Source: Chitinophagales bacterium
Lineage (GTDB): Bacteria > Bacteroidota > Bacteroidia > Chitinophagales > Chitinophagaceae
Assembly (NCBI GenBank): GCA_015654595.1
Contig: JAATGQ010000103.1
Span: forward strand, 1-64,000
DNA length: 64,000 bases
Direction of reading: 5' to 3'
Shown: piece by piece, positions 18,101 to 25,509 of the stretch
Layout of the letters: each line of letters starts with the position of its first letter
Position numbering within the stretch: the first letter of the stretch is position 1
The notes under the pieces: model-generated
What the model was told of the DNA's origin: nothing
The model's input: only the letters and a program-made list of their open reading frames with translations
Database searches by the model: none
Made by a program: the position numbers and the translations under genes

Positions 18101-19015
18101 GTAGGTCAGACCGCTGGTATTGGTGTTTCCCATAATAAGAGTATCGGGCTTACTTACGGGCAGATTTGAAGGAAAATCACCTGGATCCCACTCGAAGGTT
18201 ACTTTATTACCATGTGTATCATCCATCTCATAAAGATACCAGGTGCTGATATAGGACGTACCGGTGACATATGTATTAAACACACGCTGAAAGGCGTTAT
18301 CTGCGCTCAGATCTGTTGCAGATAAGGTTGTCGTCGGCCAGCCGTCAAAAATATACTTAACGCCTTTGTCATTCACGATCGTAAACTGGTTTATCCGATT
18401 GGCCACACCCCTTCCATAATTAGAGGCCGCGATAGTATAAGAGATCTGAAGATCCTGGTAAGGTTCGGGAACGAACTTACCGGTTGCTTTATTAAAAACC
18501 AGGTTCACATTCAGGCCCGGAGCGGCAACGGTAAAAATATCCGGTTCCCGGTCCAGCCTTGCGGGGAAATTATTGGTGATATAGGTCAGGTCGGTCGCCT
18601 CGTCCGTACAGGTGGCCGGGTTATTATCATTGGCAATGCTAAATCCCTGGATAGCCGTAACAACGCTGCTGTTCATGTAGCCATAAGTAAGCGAATCGTC
18701 AGGAAGATCCTTCAATTGCCGCGTAATCATACCACTCCCGGTATTCAGCTGCCATCCGACACCAACAGTACCGTCCATATCATTTACATGCACCCCCGAT
18801 CCGATGTATTGGAGAGATACAGGCAAAGAAATATCGCCCCTCACTACCGTGTAAATGGGAATAGTAACATCGGTGGCGCCCGTAAGGTAGTTGACATCTA
18901 CTTTTTCCTGGGAAAATGCGCTGGAACCAAATGAAAGCGTGAGAACAGATGCGAGTAGCAGTCGGTTAGCAATAAACGAACGCCTAAGCGCTCCATAGAA
19001 AGGATAAGCCCTCAT
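15161..19015 (-). CDS. Giant exported RHS-companion/PKD protein
   Basis: The 1284-aa product has a signal region (LLLASVLTLSFGSSAFSQ). It then has the SpvB/RHS-like opening (VNYLTGATDVTIPIYTV, VGVGWQLNTGSGMITRQ) seen in large Bacteroidota surface proteins. The middle is Tyr/Thr/Asn-rich beta sequence (YSYIDPATSA, TFTYEPNDYWDVP). Near residue 1030 a carbohydrate-binding-like sandwich appears, then a PKD domain (FYSWNFGDGTTATSPSA, YEAAGTYTVTLTITGDY) and an Ig-like end. The frame ends at a TAG that looks premature. The gene has its own upstream element, shared with the RHS gene at 30166-33936, and borders the type II secretion-like cluster. It may be a substrate of that system, which is inference. 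Confidence 0.85.
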   Translation of the reverse strand: MRAYPFYGALRRSFIANRLLLASVLTLSFGSSAFSQEKVDVNYLTGATDVTIPIYTVVRGDISLPVSLQYIGSGVHVNDMDGTVGVGWQLNTGSGMITRQLKDLPDDSLTYGYMNSSVVTAIQGFSIANDNNPATCTDEATDLTYITNNFPARLDREPDIFTVAAPGLNVNLVFNKATGKFVPEPYQDLQISYTIAASNYGRGVANRINQFTIVNDKGVKYIFDGWPTTTLSATDLSADNAFQRVFNTYVTGTSYISTWYLYEMDDTHGNKVTFEWDPGDFPSNLPVSKPDTLIMGNTNTSGLTYNKVKQYTKVNTTTNGEELLYLIIWSGSTTEYVGFQYTNNSYGNHILSSVTLPGGVTYSLTYKQLKATTAKRDYLVSFGIQDCDAKPYQFTYTGENLSGTADALPDSGAIQQDYWGYYNNVSGSDGLVPAVYVFPDNASYPNLERYRLNPIPGYTGTYYQLQGTNRSVGASYIADGSLASMTNPTGGTTTFTYEPNDYWDVPAATTYQGGGIRIKQITYDDGTGSGRNIVKSYSYIDPATSATSGKPISLPQFAFAAPDTLPVSSSYYWNVGTVRKKENISDENTSILYSKVTETVTGAGKTLYEFYTPATYWDRTASPAQTTLAADWQPTVSYVAAPTSGSSCPIGAAKGSVYNYPFSPNTNYDFEQGLPKTTTTYDASGNQLDKIIYTYTRANAAAAVIPGIRIDGDGSNTYYGKYNLYAATSELIGSETHTVNDRVNGSVNTSSTQQSTVLYTYGTKHKKPIKKETDNTDGTTDYVYYQYALDYDTTRCSDTVSTAIKTLQANFDNENIEQWASIKRGGVENITEAQISLYGLFSPGGVNIAHHKYAFSPSGLSGFASSSINTTTGLFNYYSTGYTKGANYNSYSDISLPVTVNDGDFNTITNLYQIGRANNIATFTNTSEKEVLYTGFESPGVSNGAEFTVVSSPGVTVGGRSGKNSMTLPTASSFKNAVTIHPGAQNYYFSVWVNNPSASTTFSITLNNATVATLPLTAATGWKYFRVKVPTSSYAGTTDTLAVKASTSVQVDDLLFYPETSDVTTRAYMDTTWLKTSETDANGISRYYNYDTRLRLYTVTDQDGSIILKKNYLDLNGQPATSSSVITTSTNLYPDATITYTAPTNVSCYSGLFYSWNFGDGTTATSPSATANATTHAYEAAGTYTVTLTITGDYISPITVTKSVTIAPSTITVTVCQSGVYYWNSSGTVTTVTCSGHPTSTTTSYFWIQSTSPTATYTYQWQILYQDISNPVWTNISGATGSSY

Positions 19016-19142
19016 GAGATAATGGTCTTTGAGTTAGGGGAATAAATTCGATATTAAATTTAAGGAGATTAAAACCAAATTCAAACACGAAAAGGCAATT
19101 CTCGGCTATATATGATAGTAATTTCCAAAACATACCAGCATC

Positions 19143-19204
19143 GCCGTGTCGATTTTGACCATAGGCGCGTCGATTTTATATATAGGCGTGAAAAACTTTT
19201 TTTT
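19143..19204 (-). promoter_or_regulatory. Three-repeat upstream element A
   Basis: gtcgatttt occurs at 19148-19156 and 19169-19177 (21 bp apart). A related gtgaaaaac follows 19 bp later at 19188, then a run of eight T. The same order and spacing recur at 34054-34114. It lies about 130 bp upstream of the RHS-type/PKD gene start. Direct repeats at two helical turns suit a tandem-binding activator such as a LytTR protein; the regulator is unknown. Confidence 0.65.
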
Positions 19205-19222
19205 CGGAAATAATAAGAAATT

Positions 19223-20392
19223 CTAAAAAGCCTGTCCCAGTTTGAACAAAGGCAGATACATCGCAATCAGGATAATACCCACGACCAATCCCAACACCAC
19301 AATAATTAAGGGCTCCATAAACTTGCTGAGCATACTGGTCTGATGCTCGACTTCCGCCGCATACTGGACGGAGATCCGGTTGAAAAAGATATCCAGCTGA
19401 TTGACCTCCTCTCCGACTTTAACCAGCGAGATCATTTTCGACGGATACACCGAATGCGCCCCCAGGCTGCTATACAAAGGCTTTCCAGCCAATACGTTCT
19501 CCTCTACTTCGCCCAGCGAAACTTCTATCGGATAGAAGCGGACCATCTGTCTGACGAGCTGGATGGACTGCAGCATCGGAATCCTCGATGCCGTCAATAA
19601 TGACATGGTATTGGCAAAACGGGACAGGTATACTTTTCGAACGATCTGCCCTACGACGGGAATTTTCAGCAGCAGCGCAGAAGCGGTACGCCGAAACCAG
19701 CCCTTTTTCCGCTGGGATAAAACCAACACCACAACACCCGTCGACAAAACCAGGAACAAGCCGCTGAATCTTCTCACCTCCTCCGACACACGAAGTACCA
19801 GCTTGGTAATCAATGGCAGATCGCCCCCAAAACGTTTGAGCACATCCGCAAACATCGGCACCACATAGGTTATCATAAAACCCACAGCCATTACCGCGAT
19901 GATCATTACCAATACGGGGTAGGTCAATGCCCCGACGATCTGGCGCTGCTGTTCGATCTTCTTCTTATAATATTGAGCCAGGTCCGCCAGCACTTTACCC
20001 AGCTGCCCGGTCTCTTCGCCGATCTGGACGCTAAAGTATTCGTAAGGGCTGAATACGCTCAGCGTTTTCAGCGAAGAAGAAAGCGTAGATCCCGACACGA
20101 TCTGCTCCAATATCCGACCAAACAGCCTGCGGTGCTTCTCCTTTGGCTGCTCATCCCGGATCAGCTCCAACGCAGCACGTATATCGATACCCGCATCGAG
20201 TAAAGTACTGAGTTCCATATAGAAGCCTTCTTTGATCTTGTCGGGAAGGCCGCCGCCGAACAGCTGGATATCCTTGTTCAACAAGGCCCATAGGCCCCCG
20301 GAAGAAGGCGCTTCCTGTTCTCCTGCACCCCTTGCCGGCTGGTTGACAGGCGGCGCCTTTCTCAGCTGTCTTATGTCGATACGATCGGTCAT
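19223..20392 (-). CDS. gspF: Type II secretion/type IV pilus inner-membrane protein GspF
   Basis: The 389-aa product has the two repeated GspF/PilC domains: FYMELSTLLDAGIDIRAALE and later SRFANTMSLLTASRIPMLQS. There are three membrane segments (LVMIIAVMAVGFMITYVVP, FLVLSTGVVVLVL and a C-terminal LIIVVLGLVVGIILIAMYLP). It forms the inner-membrane platform of the assembly machine. Its start overlaps the stop of the pseudopilin gene by 4 bp, and it is the last gene of the minus-strand half of the cluster. Confidence 0.95.
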   Translation of the reverse strand: MTDRIDIRQLRKAPPVNQPARGAGEQEAPSSGGLWALLNKDIQLFGGGLPDKIKEGFYMELSTLLDAGIDIRAALELIRDEQPKEKHRRLFGRILEQIVSGSTLSSSLKTLSVFSPYEYFSVQIGEETGQLGKVLADLAQYYKKKIEQQRQIVGALTYPVLVMIIAVMAVGFMITYVVPMFADVLKRFGGDLPLITKLVLRVSEEVRRFSGLFLVLSTGVVVLVLSQRKKGWFRRTASALLLKIPVVGQIVRKVYLSRFANTMSLLTASRIPMLQSIQLVRQMVRFYPIEVSLGEVEENVLAGKPLYSSLGAHSVYPSKMISLVKVGEEVNQLDIFFNRISVQYAAEVEHQTSMLSKFMEPLIIVVLGLVVGIILIAMYLPLFKLGQAF

Positions 20393-20880
20393 TGGAAATA
20401 TTTTTGTGCATCGATGATCTGTCCGGCAGAATATTGTTTTTCTTCTGTAATCTCCACGGGAGTTCGGTTGACGTCTACACTCAACTGGATTGCCGTGATC
20501 AGTAACAGGGAATCATTGAGATGGTATAACTGCCTGACCACACCCTTCAGCTGGAAGGTATCGGTAAAAGCGACGCCTTCCGACCAATACGATCTCGATA
20601 TAGTACTGTCTTCTATAGTATAATATACCGCAGTGTCCGCGTGACTGAATATCCAATGGCGGTCGTCGACCGTATCACGGATACAATCGGCCTTGTCCGC
20701 ATCATGGTGTAACGCGCTGGCCAGCAGCCTGAATTTCGCCAGCTGCATCGCATCGCGCTGATATCGGCCAAATTGCCGCTGCAGCATCGACTGGGCATAC
20801 CAGGCAATAAAGGTGATCAAAGAGCTGATCGCCAGTGTCACCACGACTTCGATGATCGTAAAGGCCGACAGTTTCTTCAC
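20389..20880 (-). CDS. Pseudopilin (GspJ-like)
   Basis: The N-terminus MKKLSAFTIIEVVVTLAISS is a type IV prepilin signal: short basic leader, cleavage before the Phe-like position, Glu at +5 and a hydrophobic helix. The C-terminal part resembles the minor pseudopilin GspJ (HHDADKADCIRDTVDD, later LLITAIQLSVDVN). It overlaps gspF by 4 bp and follows another pseudopilin by 12 bp. It is probably a tip component. Confidence 0.85.
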   Translation of the reverse strand: MKKLSAFTIIEVVVTLAISSLITFIAWYAQSMLQRQFGRYQRDAMQLAKFRLLASALHHDADKADCIRDTVDDRHWIFSHADTAVYYTIEDSTISRSYWSEGVAFTDTFQLKGVVRQLYHLNDSLLLITAIQLSVDVNRTPVEITEEKQYSAGQIIDAQKYFQ

Positions 20881-20892
20881 CGGTTAGTTGAT

Positions 20893-21246
20893 TTATTCGG
20901 CCAGCACATCCTGGTCCCATTGATACAATACTATACTGTCTCTGTCATAGATCGCGTAGTGCATCCGCCACAGTCGATTTCCCGTCGCCGCCGATGCGGC
21001 CGTGCGTTTAATTCTAAAGCTATCGACGACCTCGTCTCCATCGAAAAACAACCGCTGCTGCCGGATATGAAACGCATAGGATTTCAGGACGCCTTCGGCC
21101 CTTACTTTTCGCATGGAGACGGACGTGGCGGATACGCGGACCATGATCGTGGTGGCGATGCCAAACACCAGAAAGATGATCACCATGGCCACGATCGTCT
21201 CCAACAACGTTGCCCCTCCTATTCTTTTGATTGTCAGTCTACCCAT
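20893..21246 (-). CDS. Pseudopilin (GspI-like)
   Basis: The 117-aa protein begins MGRLTIKRIGGATLLETIVA, a prepilin-like leader with Gly before the cleavage site, Glu at +5 and a hydrophobic helix. It is short, as GspI/GspH proteins are. It overlaps the end of the preceding gene by 13 bp, consistent with coupled translation in the minus operon. Confidence 0.82.
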   Translation of the reverse strand: MGRLTIKRIGGATLLETIVAMVIIFLVFGIATTIMVRVSATSVSMRKVRAEGVLKSYAFHIRQQRLFFDGDEVVDSFRIKRTAASAATGNRLWRMHYAIYDRDSIVLYQWDQDVLAE

Positions 21247-22508
21247 TGCACAACCTGGTTGATCTCGCCGGTATTGAACAGGTCCGGACCGATAAAATAT
21301 TTTGAAAGCGCTTCCCGGTCGATCTCCACGTCCACCAGGTAATTTTCATAGTAAGTCAACGGCGTCCGATAGATAAAGTAGTCGGTCAGCACTGCTCCGT
21401 TTACTGCGCCCTGCAGATAAGAATACCCTGACACGTAGACATAACCGCAGATCAGGCTTTGTTTACCGGTTTCGAGACAGGTCTTTTTCAGATCATCTGA
21501 TTTCATCGACCGGGTCAGCACCACTCCCGTGATCCGGCAGCTGTCACCAATACGGATAACGGGTTGACCGATGTCGTTTGCCCTCTTCAACAAAACCAGG
21601 GTACTGGGGTAACTGAGTCCGCAATGGGAGCCGACCAGTATACTATCGGAAGCCAAGGCCTGTAACCTTCCGGAAAAACCGTCTTCTATCTTTATGACAG
21701 GCGCCACCACCAGAACATCCTGTATTTGCGTCCTGCTTCCAATCTCTATTATCGAATCGGACACCAATATAATATGTCCTTTCAGATGGCAGGCCCCGGT
21801 CCGGATCGGTCCCTTCTGGCGAATGACCACTGCAGTGTCGGCAAAGGATTGCTGCCAGTCCTCTCCAATCGTCAGCGCATGGGCGTCGCCAGGCTGGGCC
21901 ATCAGGCTGTCTGACCATCGTAACAAATGATTTATCAGTCGATTATCCGGCAGCGGGAGGGAGTCGGGACTTACCCGGATCGAGCCCTGCACCAGTTGTG
22001 GCGATGTAAAGCTGTGCTGCCCGATCATCGCAGCGTTGACTCCCGCCTTTGGCAGCACAGCATCCCCGACAAGGCGGGTATTACCCGTCAATGACAAAGG
22101 CCGGTCGTGATCTGCCAGGTAAAGACAACCATTCAAAGGAGCTCCTGTAGCCTGTCCGGTAAAGAAAGCGCGAGTCTTGTCTTTGCCTTTATAGACTACG
22201 CGCGCATCGGCCAGACCGAAGAGTCCCCAGTTCTCTCTTTTTATTGTTACGCTGTCCTCGCCGTTGTCAAACAAATCGGACTGTTCCTGCTGAACGACAA
22301 GGGTCTGGGCAGTGTCTGCGAGGATGCGATCGACAACGGAGCCGAAGTCCCGGTCTAACCGGGCGGCGTCGTGTACGCTGCTTTCAAAATCCATCTGCCG
22401 CCAGGCCAGCAGCAACACCATCGAACACAGCAACGCGATTACCAGCGCTATGATCACGGTTATAAATAAGGCATTAGCTTTAAGCCGCACTGGTTTGTCA
22501 ATCGGCAT
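21234..22508 (-). CDS. Membrane-anchored component, GspK- or PilX-like position
   Basis: I start at the ATG of MPIDKPVRLKANALFITVI, which gives 424 aa, one N-terminal membrane helix (ALFITVIIALVIALLCSMVL) and a large exported domain. The domain contains a repeated beta-helix-like section (HLKGHIILVSDSIIEIGS, IQDVLVVAPVIKIEDG). The position after the small pseudopilins matches GspK, but I see no family signature. It overlaps the MORN-like gene by 11 bp. Confidence 0.7.
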   Translation of the reverse strand: MPIDKPVRLKANALFITVIIALVIALLCSMVLLLAWRQMDFESSVHDAARLDRDFGSVVDRILADTAQTLVVQQEQSDLFDNGEDSVTIKRENWGLFGLADARVVYKGKDKTRAFFTGQATGAPLNGCLYLADHDRPLSLTGNTRLVGDAVLPKAGVNAAMIGQHSFTSPQLVQGSIRVSPDSLPLPDNRLINHLLRWSDSLMAQPGDAHALTIGEDWQQSFADTAVVIRQKGPIRTGACHLKGHIILVSDSIIEIGSRTQIQDVLVVAPVIKIEDGFSGRLQALASDSILVGSHCGLSYPSTLVLLKRANDIGQPVIRIGDSCRITGVVLTRSMKSDDLKKTCLETGKQSLICGYVYVSGYSYLQGAVNGAVLTDYFIYRTPLTYYENYLVDVEIDREALSKYFIGPDLFNTGEINQVVQWVD

Positions 22509-22992
22509 CCGTTTCCTTTTTACCGTTATCCACAGGCTTACCCTTACTGTAACGGATATGTTCAACGCTGCCATCGGGCTGATATAGACTCGCCGTTCCC
22601 GTCTGAAGGCCTTTTCGCCAGTAAGTCAACGACTTAAGTCTTCCGTCCACATACCAGCTCTTCCATTCGCCGCTCTTCAGACCATCCTGGAATATCCCGC
22701 TTTCCTTCAGGCTTTTTTCGGGATAGAACTCTTTGTATTCGCCGTTCAGCAGCCAGCCGTCGTATCCGCCTGCTGTCGAAAAGACGGAGTCGGGTTTGTA
22801 CCAGAAGTACCAGCGGTCTGTCAACACGCGGATGGGGTCGTCTGGTTTTCGCACAAAGAAGACGCAGAGGGTGTCGGATCGATGGAATTCCCGGCGGCCA
22901 AGGGCGGTTGTCTTTAGATCAGGAGTCGTCTGGGCGAAAGAAGTGAGCCCTTCCACCAGGAAAAAAACCAGCAGGAGTATACGAAAAGTCAT
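22498..22992 (-). CDS. Exported MORN-variant repeat protein (YwqK-like)
   Basis: The 164-aa protein has a signal peptide (MTFRILLLVFFLVEGLTSFAQ). It also has at least three MORN-variant units (GWLLNGEYKEFYPEKSLKES, GLKSGEWKSWYVDGRLKS, GLQTGTASLYQPDGSV). Such proteins are often labelled 'toxin-antitoxin YwqK' without proof. It is the first gene of the minus-strand pseudopilin/GspF operon, so a role in the surface machine is possible. Confidence 0.8.
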   Translation of the reverse strand: MTFRILLLVFFLVEGLTSFAQTTPDLKTTALGRREFHRSDTLCVFFVRKPDDPIRVLTDRWYFWYKPDSVFSTAGGYDGWLLNGEYKEFYPEKSLKESGIFQDGLKSGEWKSWYVDGRLKSLTYWRKGLQTGTASLYQPDGSVEHIRYSKGKPVDNGKKETDAD

Positions 22993-23141
22993 CGGCAGTC
23001 AATTTTTTTCTTCATAAAAGATCGGTTATAGCAGCCCGGTAAATTTAGGTAAAAAGTAGCTTCGATAATTTCGTTCCTTCATCCTTTCTAACTATCTTGT
23101 ATATCCAAATAGCAGCCCCAAAAACCAAGCAACCTGTGTAC

Positions 23142-23558
23142 ATGAGAAAAGAAAAGGCTTACCTGCGCCCTTTAAAAGCCTTCACACTGACGGAAGTCCT
23201 TGTCGTTCTGATCATCATAGGCATCCTGATCCTTCTCGCTCTTCCCAATCTGATGCCGCTGATCACCAAAGCAAAGAGCACCGAGGCAAAACTCCAGCTT
23301 CAGCATGTCTATACGCTGGAAAAGAATTTTTTTTACGAAAAATCAAGATACAGCAAAGACCTTACGGAAATCTCTTTCGAGCAGCAGCCGCTCAGCACAA
23401 GCGGGGGCAATGCCAATTACCGGGTAGAGATCATCGACGCCACCAACAACACCTTTAAAGCCAGGGCAACAGCAGTCGTCGATTTCGACGGCGACGGCAA
23501 CTTCGATGTTTGGGAAATCGATCAGAATCAGCATTTAACTGAAACAACCCCCGACTAA
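23142..23558 (+). CDS. Major pseudopilin GspG-like protein
   Basis: From the ATG of MRKEKAYLRPLKAFTLTEVL the product has 138 aa. The prepilin motif KAFTLTEVLVVLIIIGILIL has Glu at +5 and a long hydrophobic helix. The C-terminus carries DFDGDGNFDVWEID, an Asp-rich calcium-site-like motif as in GspG. It heads the plus-strand half of the cluster and ends 2 nt before the peptidase gene. Confidence 0.88.
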   Translation: MRKEKAYLRPLKAFTLTEVLVVLIIIGILILLALPNLMPLITKAKSTEAKLQLQHVYTLEKNFFYEKSRYSKDLTEISFEQQPLSTSGGNANYRVEIIDATNNTFKARATAVVDFDGDGNFDVWEIDQNQHLTETTPD

Positions 23559-23559
23559 C

Positions 23560-24072
23560 ATGTACGCCTTATCTCTTATTCTCATCTTCAGCAGCCTGCT
23601 GGTTATCGCCTGGCAGGATCACCGGGCCCGTTCGGTGACCTGGATCTTGTTCCCGCTGCTGGCAGCCGGGGGACTGCTGCTCAACAGCGCGGGCGCTCCG
23701 CCTTTGCTTTTACTGCTGCAGAATACGGGGATCAATGTATTGTTTCTGATGCTGCAGCTGGCTTTGTTGCAGGGCTGGTTCTGGCTGAGAGGATGGAAGC
23801 TATCCGCAGCGATCGGCTGGGGCGATATTGTTTTCCTGCTGGCGGCGGCCTTTTTCTTTTCACCGGTCAATTTTATTGGGTTTTATATTTCCAGTCTGCT
23901 GCTGATCGTAGTGTTCTGGCTGGTCCGAACGTCAATCGTATCGGGCGATCAAAAGACTATTCCCCTGGCAGGACTGCAGGCGCTATGCCTGTTGCTGCTG
24001 GTCATTTTTTCCTGGAGCACCAGCTATTCTCTGCAAAACGACGGATGGCTCTTTAAAATCATCCACCTATGA
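23560..24072 (+). CDS. Prepilin peptidase, A24 family, short form
   Basis: The 170-aa membrane protein has the two aspartates of the A24 peptidases: WQDHRARSVTW (first Asp) and GWGDIVFLLA (GxGD motif), with hydrophobic segments around them. It lacks the N-terminal methyltransferase domain of full-length PilD. It would cleave the pseudopilin leaders encoded next to it. The stop overlaps the GspE start (ATGA). Confidence 0.88.
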   Translation: MYALSLILIFSSLLVIAWQDHRARSVTWILFPLLAAGGLLLNSAGAPPLLLLLQNTGINVLFLMLQLALLQGWFWLRGWKLSAAIGWGDIVFLLAAAFFFSPVNFIGFYISSLLLIVVFWLVRTSIVSGDQKTIPLAGLQALCLLLLVIFSWSTSYSLQNDGWLFKIIHL

Positions 24073-25502
24073 AAGAAAGCGCCTCCATCCAAATCATCGA
24101 GTCCAGGGTCATCGGGCTGCTGACAGGTAAACAGGCCTGGCATTACCGGATCGTACCCTACGCCGAAGCCAGCGGACGGCTTCGTTGTTATGGTGATGAA
24201 GAGATAAAGAACGCCTCGCTTGAAGACGAGTTACAACTGCTGACGGGGCAAACCATCCTTATCGACAGGATAGCGTCCGAACAGCTGCAGCCGCTGCTGG
24301 AAAAGTATTATCCTAACGACAAACAGGACAGCCGGTTCAATAACAGTTTTTATACCGGCGAAGCCGACAACTTTCTGCATGACCTGATCAGCGAAGCAAA
24401 GCTGCTCCGAAGCAGCGATATCCATATCGAGATCTACGAGGTCAGCTGCCGCGTCCGTATCCGGATCGACGGAATGCTGGTACAGCGGTATTTTATCGAA
24501 AAGTCCCGCTACCCTTCCCTGATCAACAAAATTAAGATCATCGCCAACCTGGACATCGCCGAAAAACGATTACCCCAGGATGGGCGTATCTTTTTTGAAC
24601 ACGGCGAGTTGAAATTCGATATCCGCGTTTCGGTACTGCCGACCCTGCATGGTGAAAAAGTGGTACTGCGCCTGCTGAACAACGATGCGACCAACATCGA
24701 TATCCATAGGCTTGGATTTTCGCCTATCGACCTGGCCAATTACCTGGAAGGTATCCGGCGCCCCAATGGCATCCTGTTGATCAGCGGCCCTACGGGTTCG
24801 GGAAAGACGACCACGCTTTATGCGACCCTCAAACTGCTGAATACGGACGCCCGCAATATTACGACCATCGAAGACCCGATCGAATATACGCTGCACGGCG
24901 TGAACCACGTCCAGCTTAAGGAATCCATCGGCTTTACCTTTGCCGCCGCACTGCGCAACTTTCTGCGGCAGGACCCGAATATCATTATGCTGGGTGAGAT
25001 CCGCGATCCGGAGACCGCCAATATGGCGATCCGGGCCTCACTGACGGGTCACCTGGTGTTATCGACCATCCATACGAATTCTGCCTGGGGAACGGTATCG
25101 CGTCTGATAGACATGGGAATACCGCCCTTCCTTATTGCCGATACGCTCAATACGACGGTCGCCCAACGGCTCGTAAGACTGCTTTGCCCTTCCTGCAAGC
25201 GGAGAGAAGCGCTCTCCGCGTCCGCCTTCCCAAGGAAGTTCAAACCATTCAGGAATATGGCAGCGCACTATGTACCGGCCGGATGCCCGGAATGTTTCAA
25301 TACGGGTTACAAGGGCAGAAAGGCGGTCTATGAGGTGATCCCCATCGACGATGAGCTGTCCGAACGGATCAAGACAGGGGAGCACAATATCGAAGAGCTG
25401 TTAAAGGAAAGACAAATCCAGACCATCGCACACAATGCCTTTGATTTGTTCGAGGAGGGGCTGACCAGCCTCGACGAGATCTATTCATTACTTGTACAAT
25501 AA
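24069..25502 (+). CDS. gspE: Type II secretion/type IV pilus assembly ATPase GspE
   Basis: The 477-aa hexameric ATPase shows Walker A (GPTGSGKTTTLY, near residue 240), the Asp box (TIEDPIEY), Walker B (IIMLGEIRDPETA), the His box (HLVLSTIHTN) and a C-terminal four-Cys zinc motif (CPSCKRR ... CPECFNTGY). It powers pseudopilus assembly at the inner membrane. The start overlaps the peptidase stop by 4 bp. Confidence 0.96.
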   Translation: MKESASIQIIESRVIGLLTGKQAWHYRIVPYAEASGRLRCYGDEEIKNASLEDELQLLTGQTILIDRIASEQLQPLLEKYYPNDKQDSRFNNSFYTGEADNFLHDLISEAKLLRSSDIHIEIYEVSCRVRIRIDGMLVQRYFIEKSRYPSLINKIKIIANLDIAEKRLPQDGRIFFEHGELKFDIRVSVLPTLHGEKVVLRLLNNDATNIDIHRLGFSPIDLANYLEGIRRPNGILLISGPTGSGKTTTLYATLKLLNTDARNITTIEDPIEYTLHGVNHVQLKESIGFTFAAALRNFLRQDPNIIMLGEIRDPETANMAIRASLTGHLVLSTIHTNSAWGTVSRLIDMGIPPFLIADTLNTTVAQRLVRLLCPSCKRREALSASAFPRKFKPFRNMAAHYVPAGCPECFNTGYKGRKAVYEVIPIDDELSERIKTGEHNIEELLKERQIQTIAHNAFDLFEEGLTSLDEIYSLLVQ

Positions 25503-25509
25503 ATCCAGC

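Noticed and set aside
19081-19266. Minus-strand 61-codon frame before element A
   Set aside because: It overlaps the end of gspF and the regulatory element and has no family features.
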